Assembly (NCBI RefSeq): GCF_001672815.1
Contig: NZ_LZKK01000315.1
Location: 1 to 64,000 of the forward strand
Origin: Mycobacterium sp. E796
GTDB taxonomy: Bacteria > Actinomycetota > Actinomycetes > Mycobacteriales > Mycobacteriaceae
Length of the DNA stretch: 64,000 nt
Reading direction: 5' to 3'
The notes beneath the pieces were generated by a model. It saw only the letters and a list, made by a program, of their open reading frames with translations. It was not told where the DNA came from and did not search any database. The translations under genes and the position numbers were made by a program. Below are positions 47,974 to 56,206 of this stretch, one piece after another; positions within the stretch are counted from its first letter, which is position 1, and each line of letters opens with the position of its first letter.

Positions 47974-48885
47974 ATGACTGAAGGAGCACTATCGGGGCGC
48001 GTCGTCCTGGTCACCGGTGGCGGACGCGGCATCGGACGCGGCCACTGCCTAGCACTGGCCGCGCATGGCGCCGCGGTTGTCGTCAACGACCCGGGCGTCA
48101 GCCGCGACGGCTCCGCGGGTGACGCGGGTCCGGCCGCCGAGGTCGTCGCCGAAATCGAGGCCAATGGTGGCAAAGCGATCGCTCACACCGGGTCGGTCGC
48201 CTCGTGGAGCGACGTCGCCGACATGATCGCCGCGGCCGTTTCCACGTTCGGCACGCTGACCGGCGTGGTGAACAACGCAGGCATTGTGCGAGACGCGATG
48301 GTGGTCAACGTGACCGAGGACGACTGGGACGCGGTGATCGCGGTGCATCTGAAAGGCACTTTCGCCGTTACCAGACACGCGTGCGAGTACTGGCGTTCCC
48401 AGTCCAAGGCCGGCAACCAGATCGATGCCCGGATCGTGAACACGGTGTCCGGCGCCGGCCTGTGGGGCAACGTCGGACAAAGTGCCTACGGTGCCGCCAA
48501 GGCCGCTATCGCGAATCTCACCGTCGTCACGGCCATGGAGGCACGCCGCTACGGCGTTGCAGTCAACGCGATCTCGCCCCTGGCAGTTACCCGGATCAGC
48601 GAGGACTTCTTCGGCGGAGAAAAGTCCAGTGATCCGGCACTTGACCCGGCGCGCAGTTCTGAGGTGGTGGCGTGGCTGCAAGGGCCGGAGTCCGGTTGGC
48701 TGACGGGCCAGATTCTGCGCGTCAATGGCCATCAGCTCAGTCGTATCGAAGGGTTCACCGAGTCCATGGGCCGCTATTACGCCAAAGACGGTGCATCGCT
48801 GAAATTTTCGGAGATCGGCCAGGCGCTCAGTTGGCTGTATGGGACCTCGCCACGAGGTCTGGCGGGGCCGCTGCCGACGACCTGA
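47974..48885 (+). CDS. SDR of the 17-beta-HSD4 / (3R)-hydroxyacyl-CoA dehydrogenase type
   Basis: A 303-residue SDR with an extended C-terminus. TGGGRGIGRGHCLALAAHG (about 15-33), the long loop VVVNDPGVSRDGS typical of the multifunctional-enzyme type 2 dehydrogenase, NNAGIVRD, and the catalytic Ser and YGAAK. Such enzymes oxidise 3-hydroxyacyl-CoAs. ATG 47974 with GGGAG six bases upstream is preferred over ATG 47959, which overlaps the transferase stop. It lies between the CoA-transferase and a mycofactocin-type SDR. Confidence 0.9.
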   Translation: MTEGALSGRVVLVTGGGRGIGRGHCLALAAHGAAVVVNDPGVSRDGSAGDAGPAAEVVAEIEANGGKAIAHTGSVASWSDVADMIAAAVSTFGTLTGVVNNAGIVRDAMVVNVTEDDWDAVIAVHLKGTFAVTRHACEYWRSQSKAGNQIDARIVNTVSGAGLWGNVGQSAYGAAKAAIANLTVVTAMEARRYGVAVNAISPLAVTRISEDFFGGEKSSDPALDPARSSEVVAWLQGPESGWLTGQILRVNGHQLSRIEGFTESMGRYYAKDGASLKFSEIGQALSWLYGTSPRGLAGPLPTT

Positions 48886-48971
48886 CCGAAGGCCGCGCAG
48901 TCCTCGCGGTGAGATTCATTCGCTTCGGCCCGGAACCGAACCCGAATCCACTACTGATGAAAGGTATTTCG

Positions 48972-49772
48972 ATGGGACGTATGACCGGCAAAGTCATCCT
49001 GGTCACCGGCGCCGGGCGCGGCATGGGACGTAGCCACGCTGTCCGATTGGGAGAGGAGGGGGCCGACCTCATCCTCGTCGACATCTGCGCCCCGATCGAC
49101 AGTCTCAACTATGCGATGAGCTCGCCCGAAGACCTGGCGACCACGGTCAAGGAAGTGGAGGCATTGGGACGGCGGGTGCATGCCGCTCACGCCGACGTTC
49201 GAGACCGCAAGTTGATCCAGGACGTTGTGAACGCCGGCGCCGAAGAGCTCGGGGGTCTCGACGGAGCGGTCGCCAACGCCGGGGTCCTGACCATTGGAAC
49301 CTGGGACACGATGACCGACCAAGATTGGCGGGTTGTGTTGGACGTCAACCTGATTGGCACCTGGAATACCTGCCTGGCCGCGATCCCCCACCTGTTGGAA
49401 CGAGGGGGCAGCCTGGTGAACATCAGCTCAGCGGCGGGCATCAAAGGGACTCCGCTGCACACCCCCTACACCGCGAGCAAGCACGGCGTTGTCGGCTTGA
49501 GCATGGCCTTGGCAAACGAGCTCGCCAATCACTCGATTCGCGTAAACACCGTGCACCCCACCGGCGTGCCCACTGGCATCGATGCACCGGAATTGCTGGA
49601 ACTGCTGGGCAACAAGCGTCAGGATCTGGCGCCGATCTTCCAGAACGCGATGCCAGTTTTCATGGTCGAATCCGTCGACATCAGTAATGCGGTGCTGTAT
49701 CTGCTGTCGGACGAAGCCCGCTTCGTCACCGGTACCCAATTGAAAGTCGAGGCAGGAGTGACGATTCGTTGA
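48972..49772 (+). CDS. Mycofactocin-coupled SDR family oxidoreductase
   Basis: A 266-residue SDR. The start MGRMTGKVILVTGAGRGMGR and the inserted loop LILVDICAPIDSLNYAMSS followed by DLATTVKEVEALGR are the hallmarks of the mycofactocin-coupled SDR family, in which NAD(H) is held tightly and mycofactocin shuttles electrons. The catalytic YTASK is present. ATG 48972 follows AAAGG by seven bases; ATG 48957 is an alternative. It probably oxidises an alcohol group of the pathway intermediate. It closes the operon; a broken gene follows. Confidence 0.92.
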   Translation: MGRMTGKVILVTGAGRGMGRSHAVRLGEEGADLILVDICAPIDSLNYAMSSPEDLATTVKEVEALGRRVHAAHADVRDRKLIQDVVNAGAEELGGLDGAVANAGVLTIGTWDTMTDQDWRVVLDVNLIGTWNTCLAAIPHLLERGGSLVNISSAAGIKGTPLHTPYTASKHGVVGLSMALANELANHSIRVNTVHPTGVPTGIDAPELLELLGNKRQDLAPIFQNAMPVFMVESVDISNAVLYLLSDEARFVTGTQLKVEAGVTIR

Positions 49773-49930
49773 ACCAGGTTTACGCGGCGCCTCAGACAGG
49801 CCAGTTCACGCTCGACGAGCCGGACGAGTTCATCTTGCACTCGCGGTGTACTGCGGTTGGCCCAAGGCTGAGGTTGTCGAGTCGATTCTCGAGGAGCAAC
49901 TGACTCGACTGGCGGCTGAAGGCGACGCCA
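49769..49930 (+). pseudogene. Broken carboxymuconolactone decarboxylase-family fragment
   Basis: The plus strand reads QFTLDEPDEFILH in one frame and then LAVYCGWPKAEVVESILEEQ in the next frame, a one-base loss near 49840 (CACTC for CACCTC). Joined, they give the well-known AVYxGWPxA end of the CMD/AhpD-like family. The N-terminal half is missing and the frame after 49930 carries no recognisable end. It directly follows the mycofactocin SDR stop. The remaining gap 49931-50128 shows no gene, hairpin or repeat. Confidence 0.6.
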
Positions 49931-50128
49931 TCGTGCCTCGCCCTCACCCGAATCCCCTCAGCTCCGCACCTGCCGACCAGGAACTCCGAAACTGGCCCCA
50001 CGCATACTCGGCGATGAAATCCCGAGACATCACGAGTGGACAGTCCAGGTGGCACCACCTGATGCGGGCCGACCGGGCATCCGCGACGACCCTGCGGTTT
50101 CGTCGGTGGACGCAGCGCAACGGCGGCG

Positions 50129-51202
50129 TTAACCCTTGTGGGTCGAAAGAACCGCGTCGGCGGCGCGACTGGGACTGAGGCCGCCGTACTCGCCGGCTTT
50201 AGGCTGGAAGGTCAGCGCCCATCTCCGCATCATGCGGAACAGCTTGGCCTCCTGGGTCTGCAGCGATGGCGGCTCGATGAACCGCTGGTGCTGCCAGATC
50301 GCGAGATCCTCGGGGAACACCGACTCGATGGCCTTGATCCTGGCAGAGCGTTCATCGTCGCTTTCACCATCGATCTTCTCGACGAAAAGTGTCTGGCGCA
50401 GCGTCGAGGTCTGGGCATCCACCGGCGTAACTGATATCACCGAATGCGTGTTGTCGCGTCCGGAGAACCGTGTGAAGGCCATCCCGACGCCCCACTGTTT
50501 GAGCGTCACAGTGTCCTCCCGACGAGGACCGTCGACCTTGCGCTTACCCCGAGAGTGCACGCGCAGCTTGGTTTTGAAGAAGACGTCGGTGACTTCGTAG
50601 TCCACCAGGGTCGGTAGGTCGCGGGTGTGGTGCACGTAGCGGAAATGGATGGGATCGACGATGTTCTCGGCGACGACCCGTGGTTCGATGGGCAGGTCCC
50701 CGTACTCGAAGGCACTGCCCGCGGTCGCCACGTCCCAGAACTCGCCCGTCGGATACTCATCGCGCAGATCTTCCAACAGATCCGGTACCGCCCACGCCGG
50801 CGGCTGACCCGCCACGTCGTGCCACAGGTAGACGATGCCGTTGCGCTCGCATACGGGCCACGGCTCGATACGTCGTTTACTCGTCCTTCCTTCCGGCACG
50901 GCCACGTTCTGCCCGTCCGGCCCCCAAGTCCAGCCGTGGAACGGGCACACGATGCAGTCGTCGACCACCCTGCCGCCATAACCCAGATGCGCGCCGAGGT
51001 GCTGGCAGGTCGCCTCCAGGCAGCGTAACTGCCCGCCGACCGACCGGTAGAGGACGAGCTCCTGGCCAAAGACCTTGAGCGGCTTGATATCACCGGTTGT
51101 GAGCTCATGCGACCAGCCGACGACGAACCAACCGCTCGGAGCCATCCACGCCGGGATCCGCACCTCTGACTCGGTGTCGGTCACCGTGATCGGTTTACGC
51201 AC
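50129..51202 (-). CDS. Rieske non-haem iron oxygenase (KshA-like)
   Basis: A 357-residue oxygenase component. The Rieske [2Fe-2S] ligands are Cys66/His68 (CQH) and Cys86/His89 (CPFH). The mononuclear iron site is in ENIVDPIHFRYVHH (Asp183, His186, His191). It resembles steroid 9-alpha-hydroxylase-like monooxygenases in size and motif spacing. GTG 51202 is used; longer frames enter the TetR gene. A reductase component is not encoded nearby. It lies just downstream of a TetR gene on the same strand with an imperfect palindrome (51245-51269) in between. Substrate unknown. Confidence 0.93.
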   Translation of the reverse strand: MRKPITVTDTESEVRIPAWMAPSGWFVVGWSHELTTGDIKPLKVFGQELVLYRSVGGQLRCLEATCQHLGAHLGYGGRVVDDCIVCPFHGWTWGPDGQNVAVPEGRTSKRRIEPWPVCERNGIVYLWHDVAGQPPAWAVPDLLEDLRDEYPTGEFWDVATAGSAFEYGDLPIEPRVVAENIVDPIHFRYVHHTRDLPTLVDYEVTDVFFKTKLRVHSRGKRKVDGPRREDTVTLKQWGVGMAFTRFSGRDNTHSVISVTPVDAQTSTLRQTLFVEKIDGESDDERSARIKAIESVFPEDLAIWQHQRFIEPPSLQTQEAKLFRMMRRWALTFQPKAGEYGGLSPSRAADAVLSTHKG

Positions 51203-51244
51203 AGCAAGCCACCTCTCAAGCCGACCAGATGATCGAACACTACG

Positions 51245-51269
51245 ATACTTAGACAGATGCGTCAAGTAT
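51245..51269. promoter_or_regulatory. Imperfect palindrome upstream of Rieske gene
   Basis: ATACTT-A-GAC and GTC-AAGTAT flank AGATGC; one extra A breaks perfect symmetry. TGCGTCAAGT within it equals the right half of the 28765-28784 operator. It overlaps the end of the TetR gene and precedes the oxygenase start by about 43 bases. Confidence 0.5.
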
Positions 51270-51876
51270 TCGTGATGAGCGCCCTGACCATCGCGGTTGC
51301 GGTGGCGTGCGGCGAATGTCGCCTTCCTCCGGGCATATCCACAGTCGAGGAGAACCACAGCGACTCGAGCATCGCTTCTAGTGCCAGCCCCTGGGAGACG
51401 GGGTCGCCAAGCGAACTTCCGCGGATGCGATCGATGTTATGGCCGATACGGGCCGCCCATCGCCGCTGCGCCTTCCAGCCGGATTTCTGCAACCCTGGAT
51501 CGGCAAATGCCGCCTGCCGCCATACTGTGGCGAACGCGCCGAAATCGTCAAAGTACGAGAAGAATTGCGCTACCCAGGAGGCTAGGTCACTATCGTCAGG
51601 CCGCTGCGGCAGCGCATCGAGCGCCTCAAGGATGCGGGTCAGCTGCTGGACGGACCGCTCAGCGACGGCCAGAAACGCATCTTGCTTGGTCGCGAAGTAG
51701 ACGTAGAAAGTAGGACGGGAAACCCCTGCTCGCTTCGCGATCTGCTCGACCCGCGTGGTCGAATAGCCGAGTTCCTGGAAGGTCAGGCGAGCCCCTTCGA
51801 GGATCTGCTCACGAGTCCGGTCCGTCTTGGCGCCAGCCGCCCATGGCGGCGTGCGTTCGCGCGACTTCATCGCCAT
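51262..51876 (-). CDS. TetR family transcriptional regulator
   Basis: A 204-residue regulator with helix-turn-helix VEQIAKRAGVSRPTFYVYF near residues 43-61 and a helical effector domain. Starts at ATG 51876 and 51870 are both possible. It lies upstream of the Rieske oxygenase on the same strand and is divergent from an LLM oxidoreductase with 90 bases between. It probably controls both; the shared half-site with the TetR at 28073 suggests the two regulators are related or bind similar DNA. Confidence 0.9.
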   Translation of the reverse strand: MAMKSRERTPPWAAGAKTDRTREQILEGARLTFQELGYSTTRVEQIAKRAGVSRPTFYVYFATKQDAFLAVAERSVQQLTRILEALDALPQRPDDSDLASWVAQFFSYFDDFGAFATVWRQAAFADPGLQKSGWKAQRRWAARIGHNIDRIRGSSLGDPVSQGLALEAMLESLWFSSTVDMPGGRRHSPHATATAMVRALITNT

Positions 51877-51966
51877 GAGTGAAGCACATGACGCGGCGGC
51901 CCCGCGTCGCACGTGTCTTCGAGGAATATAGTTAGATGATTTTGCATCCTAGTGTCCGGAGGACAA

Positions 51967-52953
51967 ATGCCGTCGTCAACGACCTCTGTCAACGTCGGGC
52001 TATATTTCGACCTCCGCAATCCACTTCAGTGGCGGCAGGATCCTGCGCGACTGCACGCTTTCGCACTGGAGCTGTGCGAGGAAGCCGAACACCTGGGCGC
52101 GCATTCAATCTGGCTCACCGAGCACCACCTGTTCGACGACGATTACATCGCCGCGCCGCTGACGTTCGCGGCCGCGGTGGCTGCGCGGACCAAACGGGTC
52201 CGGGTCGGCACCGCGATCGTGATCGCACCACTGCACCACCCTGTCGAGATCGCTGAACAAGCGGCGATGGTCGATCTGATTTCGAACGGGCGCCTCGACC
52301 TGGGCCTGGGTGCCGGCTACCGGGTACCGGAGTACGCCCTGTTCGGCAAGAGCCTGCAGCGCCGGTACGCGCAGACCGATGCCTGCGCGCGCGAGGTGCG
52401 ACGGCTGTGGGGCCCCGGTGGGGTGACGCCCGGGCCGGTTCAGTCCCGGCCACCGATCTGGATGGGTTATCAAGGACCGCAGGGGGCGCGGCGGGCCGGA
52501 CTTCTTGGTGAGCGCTTGCTGTGCGCGGATGGCCGCCTCTGGGAGCCGTACCGGACGGGATTAGTCGCGGGTGGGCACAATCCAAGCGCCGCAAGGATGA
52601 CCGGCGCGGTACAGGGGTGGGTCAGTGACGATCCCGAGGCGGACTGGCCCGTGGTATCCAAACATCTTGCTTATCAGGTTGATTCGTATCGTCAGCACAT
52701 GGTGGAAGGCACTGGGAGGCCACGACCTCGCCCGGTCGATGCAGATCGGCTGCGCGGCCGTGATGCGGGGGTTCTCGACTATTTCTGGTGTGAGACACCA
52801 TATTCCATGGCGGCGAAGGTCCGGGCGATGATTGGCGACGCGCCCGCCGAGACGGTGTTCTTCTGGGCGTCGCTGGGCGGGATGCGCGAGGAGTGGGCCC
52901 TCCGGCATGTGCAGACGATCTGCACAAAGCTCGCTCCTTTACTGAAAGGCTAA
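51967..52953 (+). CDS. LLM class (F420- or flavin-dependent) oxidoreductase
   Basis: A 328-residue luciferase-like protein: VGLYFDLRNPLQWRQDP, HSIWLTEHHLFDDDYIAAPL, RVRVGTAIVIAPLHHPVEIAEQ and GRLDLGLGAGYRVPEY are typical bacterial-luciferase-family segments; the EHH and the LHHP motif lean toward the monooxygenase branch. The ATG follows GGAGG by five bases. Two LLM proteins occur in the window and they are not close paralogues. It converges on a TetR gene with a four-base overlap. Whether it uses F420 or FMN cannot be decided here. Confidence 0.86.
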   Translation: MPSSTTSVNVGLYFDLRNPLQWRQDPARLHAFALELCEEAEHLGAHSIWLTEHHLFDDDYIAAPLTFAAAVAARTKRVRVGTAIVIAPLHHPVEIAEQAAMVDLISNGRLDLGLGAGYRVPEYALFGKSLQRRYAQTDACAREVRRLWGPGGVTPGPVQSRPPIWMGYQGPQGARRAGLLGERLLCADGRLWEPYRTGLVAGGHNPSAARMTGAVQGWVSDDPEADWPVVSKHLAYQVDSYRQHMVEGTGRPRPRPVDADRLRGRDAGVLDYFWCETPYSMAAKVRAMIGDAPAETVFFWASLGGMREEWALRHVQTICTKLAPLLKG

Positions 52954-53552
52954 GCGGCGCCTAGACCGCGCAGCACGAAGCCCAGCAGATGTTCGACCTC
53001 GTCGGCGGCATCTGCCGTCGACTTCTGATAAAAACGGTCGAGAAGTGCGGCATCGAAAGCCGCCCGTATCGACCGAGCATCCACCTCCGGAGTGCACACG
53101 GTGAAGATACCCTCGGCTTTACCTCGATGGAGAATCGCGGCGATTGACGCCTGATCGGCCGCCATGACGATTTCGAGTTCGCGGTTATAGCCAGGAGTGC
53201 GCCGAAGCTCCTCCGAGTAGAAGATGGCCACCCTCTTGCGCTTGCGCGGATTCGACACAAGCTCGAACAGGTGCGTCATCCACGACCGCAGGGCCTCGAT
53301 TGGGGTCTCGGCACGCGCCACGACCTCGCGCAGTTGCGCCTGCACTGCTTCCCGATCCCTACGGAACATTTCTAATAGAAGATCGTGTTTGGTTTTGAAG
53401 TTCCGGTAGAAGGCTCGCGTCCCTAGCCCGGCTTCCTCGAGTATCGCGGTAATGGATGCCGACTCCTCGGAGTTGCGATCGAGACACCGGTAGGCGGCAT
53501 CGATGATGCGCTGCCGCTCTGATGAGCGATCGAGCGTCTTAATGTCAGCCAC
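52950..53552 (-). CDS. TetR family transcriptional regulator
   Basis: A 200-residue regulator: the DNA-binding segment is ASITAILEEAGLGTRAFYRNFKT (about 32-54), followed by a helical ligand domain. The GTG start overlaps the end of the fused CoA-transferase gene by eight bases, so it is made with that enzyme. The twin palindromes at 56019 and 56160, before the transferase and the divergent amidohydrolase genes, are its likely sites. It would then control both arms of the 53-63 kb module with negative feedback. Confidence 0.9.
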   Translation of the reverse strand: MADIKTLDRSSERQRIIDAAYRCLDRNSEESASITAILEEAGLGTRAFYRNFKTKHDLLLEMFRRDREAVQAQLREVVARAETPIEALRSWMTHLFELVSNPRKRKRVAIFYSEELRRTPGYNRELEIVMAADQASIAAILHRGKAEGIFTVCTPEVDARSIRAAFDAALLDRFYQKSTADAADEVEHLLGFVLRGLGAA

Positions 53553-56001
53553 AATGAACTACACCGGCATCCTGCCATTTCGCGATTGTCGCGTCATCGT
53601 ATCCGAACTCGCGCAGCACGGCGGCAGTGTGCTGCCCGGCAAGGCATCCGCCGGGCGCCCTGACCTCCGATCGACTCAACCCGACCAGCGGCGAGAACCG
53701 CAGGTGTTCATCGAAGATGGGACTCACAGCAGCAACGGTGTATTCGGCCGCGAGCTGCGGATCCGTCTGGATGAGCCGTGCTGGGGCACCCTCGTAGAGT
53801 TGCACACATCCGATGCCCGCCGCCCCGAGATGTTTTTCCCAGAACGCCGCCGACTCCTTGCTGAATGCAGCCTCGAGACGTCGGGCGAGCTCGTCATCAT
53901 TAGCCGCCCGGTCTGCCGGCGTCGACAGGTGTTGGTCGCCGAGATCGCCGAAACCCCGCAGCGCTACCACGAGGGGTTGCCATTCCTTGGACTGCGGCGC
54001 GGCCAGGAAAATGCGTCCCTCGCTTGCGTCGTAGATCCGGTAGAGCGCTGAGAGTCCTCTGCCGTCGTGCCGGGGCGCTAAAGGCTCGGGACCATCCGTG
54101 TAGTCGACGACCCAGTCGGTGAGCAGATGCGTCACTGTAGCGAGCATCGAGGTGCGCACATCGGTGATCGGACGGCCGCGGTCGCGCCCGACGAGGGCGG
54201 TGACGATCGCCGAAGCGACGCCGAGGGCGGCCACGCCATCGCTTTGCAACTCCGGTGACGTTCCCGCGCACGTAACCCGCGGCACGTGGTGCATGACATC
54301 ATCCAGACTCGAGGTCGTGCACGCGGCGTCCGGTGTGTTGGTCAGCGCCACCCCGCCGGCCGCAGAGATGCTCGGGGCATAGGCCGGACGAGAACCGAAG
54401 GGTCCCTCGACGCCGTAGCCTGGCGCCGACACGTAAATGAGGTTGGGGTTGATCGCATGCAGCGTGTTCACACCGATGCCCAGCTTGTCGGCGGCACCAG
54501 CCCGCATGGACTGCAGCACAACGTCGGCGCTCGCCACGATCCGGTGAGCCACCGCCCGACCCTCCTCGGTGTGTAGATCGACCTGGATACTTTCCTTGCC
54601 CTGCATCACCTTCGCGCCGGCCGCCTCCGGAAATGGCAGGAGGTTCCGGATGTCGTCACCGTTGATGTTCTCGAACTTGATGACGCGTGCGCCGAGGTCG
54701 GCGAGCACGCTCGAGGCGTAGGGAGCAGCGAACATTTCGCCGAACTCCACGATGGTGATTCCAGTCAGCGGCGGCGCCGAACGTGTGTCACCGGAGGCCT
54801 CGACAACGGACTCATCGGCAGCCCAGATGCCTCCATCGTTCCCGAGTCGAGGCGCCGGAGAAGGTCGGCGCAGCATGCCATTCTGGGTGTGAACGAGGGT
54901 GCTCGGCTGGCGGACCAGCCCAACCCCGGGATCCTCGACGAGCGTCGACCGGCCCTCGTACACCAGCTGAGGATGACCGAAGACCTCAGGCCCGGACCGG
55001 AACAACTCGGCACACAGGTCCGGGTTGTCGTCGAAACACTGCTGCCATTCGGCCAGGGTGCGCTCTCCGACTTTCGCCAACAGGATCGACCAGAACTCCC
55101 GGTACAGCTCCGGACTTTCCAGTGTCGGAAAGCCTTTCCACTTCGGATCGGCGAGAAGTTCCATCACCCCGAACTCGGTTAGCATCGCCGCGAACAAATT
55201 CGGTTTTACCTGTGCGAACTGCAACCAGTGCCCATCCTTGGTAGGAGCGGCCAAGAGTGCCAACAGCATCGGACTCTGAGGGGTACCCTGCTCCGTCCAG
55301 GCGTCTACGGTGTTGTAGGCCTCGGGCCACCGGATACCGACCATCTCGCCGAACCAGTTCCACGCATCGATGGCATGCACACCACGGACAAGGTCGGCCT
55401 CGACGATCTGACCGGACCCACTGCGGTTGCGCTCATGCAACGCGGCCAGGATTCCCTGCACCGCAATGTGTCCCGTGGCGAAGCTTGCATAGGGAACGGA
55501 GACATACGACGGCCGTGGCGGATTCGCCATCCGGCGCACGGCATGAAACAGACCGGCCTTGGCGAGCACGAGCCCCTCGTAACCCTTCAAGTCCCGCCAC
55601 GGCCCACTACGGCCCCATCCGGTGATGTGAGCGATCACCAGCCGAGGATGACGCGCCGACAGGGCCACCGAATCGATGCCAAGTTCGAGGAGGGCGGATG
55701 CGCTGAACGTCGTCACCATGGCGTCGGCGTCGCGCAGCACTTCGTCCAGTTGGGACGCGCCGGAGCCGGACTTGAGGTCAACGATTTGGCTGCGTTTACC
55801 GCGCCCGAAGGCGGGCCAACCGCGAAGCGAGCGCACCGGACTGCCCCCGGGAGGTTCGAGCATCAACACCTCCGCCCCGCAGTCCGCCAGGAATTGGGTG
55901 CACACGGCACCGGGCAGCGTGGTGGACAGGTCGACGACGCGGATGCCGGCGAGCGGTTCGATCAATCCCGAGTCGGTCGGCGAACCCAGAGAGACTGACA
56001 T
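53545..56001 (-). CDS. Tandem-domain CaiB/BaiF (class III) CoA-transferase
   Basis: An 818-residue protein with two complete CaiB/BaiF domains in one chain. The first starts PLAGIRVVDLSTTLPGAVCTQFLADCGA (split by a normal turn) and the second near residue 410 with PLTGITIVEFGEMFAAPYAS; each has the ADLGA/ADCGA-V-K/LEP segment and an Asp in the expected catalytic region. Family members of about 400 residues form interlocked dimers, so the fusion probably makes a pseudo-dimer with two different sites. ATG 56001 is preferred, with AGGAG 11 bases upstream. It would load CoA onto a carboxylic acid using another acyl-CoA. Confidence 0.9.
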   Translation of the reverse strand: MSVSLGSPTDSGLIEPLAGIRVVDLSTTLPGAVCTQFLADCGAEVLMLEPPGGSPVRSLRGWPAFGRGKRSQIVDLKSGSGASQLDEVLRDADAMVTTFSASALLELGIDSVALSARHPRLVIAHITGWGRSGPWRDLKGYEGLVLAKAGLFHAVRRMANPPRPSYVSVPYASFATGHIAVQGILAALHERNRSGSGQIVEADLVRGVHAIDAWNWFGEMVGIRWPEAYNTVDAWTEQGTPQSPMLLALLAAPTKDGHWLQFAQVKPNLFAAMLTEFGVMELLADPKWKGFPTLESPELYREFWSILLAKVGERTLAEWQQCFDDNPDLCAELFRSGPEVFGHPQLVYEGRSTLVEDPGVGLVRQPSTLVHTQNGMLRRPSPAPRLGNDGGIWAADESVVEASGDTRSAPPLTGITIVEFGEMFAAPYASSVLADLGARVIKFENINGDDIRNLLPFPEAAGAKVMQGKESIQVDLHTEEGRAVAHRIVASADVVLQSMRAGAADKLGIGVNTLHAINPNLIYVSAPGYGVEGPFGSRPAYAPSISAAGGVALTNTPDAACTTSSLDDVMHHVPRVTCAGTSPELQSDGVAALGVASAIVTALVGRDRGRPITDVRTSMLATVTHLLTDWVVDYTDGPEPLAPRHDGRGLSALYRIYDASEGRIFLAAPQSKEWQPLVVALRGFGDLGDQHLSTPADRAANDDELARRLEAAFSKESAAFWEKHLGAAGIGCVQLYEGAPARLIQTDPQLAAEYTVAAVSPIFDEHLRFSPLVGLSRSEVRAPGGCLAGQHTAAVLREFGYDDATIAKWQDAGVVHCG

Positions 56002-56018
56002 ATCGAACGGCACTCCTT

Positions 56019-56035
56019 CGAAAATCGATTTTTCG
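56019..56035. promoter_or_regulatory. Candidate operator 1 of divergent module
   Basis: CGAAAA, TCGAT, TTTTCG: 6-base inverted arms with a five-base spacer, also containing the perfect 12-base palindrome AAAATCGATTTT. It lies 18 bases upstream of the fused CoA-transferase start and resembles the site at 56160-56180. Confidence 0.6.
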
Positions 56036-56159
56036 GAATACAGCGCATTAGCCTGCATCCTTGTGATGTGCATCGCATGATAGCTCAACTTTCAGCACAG
56101 ATTCCAGTGTCAATTTCGGTCGCCGTGGTTGACAGACGACCTCTGAAGCGCATAGCGTT

Positions 56160-56180
56160 CGTGAAAATTCATTTTTCACG
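56160..56180. promoter_or_regulatory. Candidate operator 2 of divergent module
   Basis: CGTGAAAA (56160-56167), TTCAT, TTTTCACG (56173-56180): exact 8-base arms with the same five-base spacing as the site at 56019. It lies 26 bases upstream of the amidohydrolase start. Together the two sites share the half-site GAAAA/TTTTC. Confidence 0.65.
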
Positions 56181-56206
56181 CTTCGAGCGCACGGCGGAGG
56201 AACCGC

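Noticed and set aside
49846..50178. 110-codon plus-strand ORF as an intact gene
   Set aside because: Only its first 30 residues resemble a family end, in a different frame from the preceding half; the rest is unconserved and overlaps the Rieske gene.
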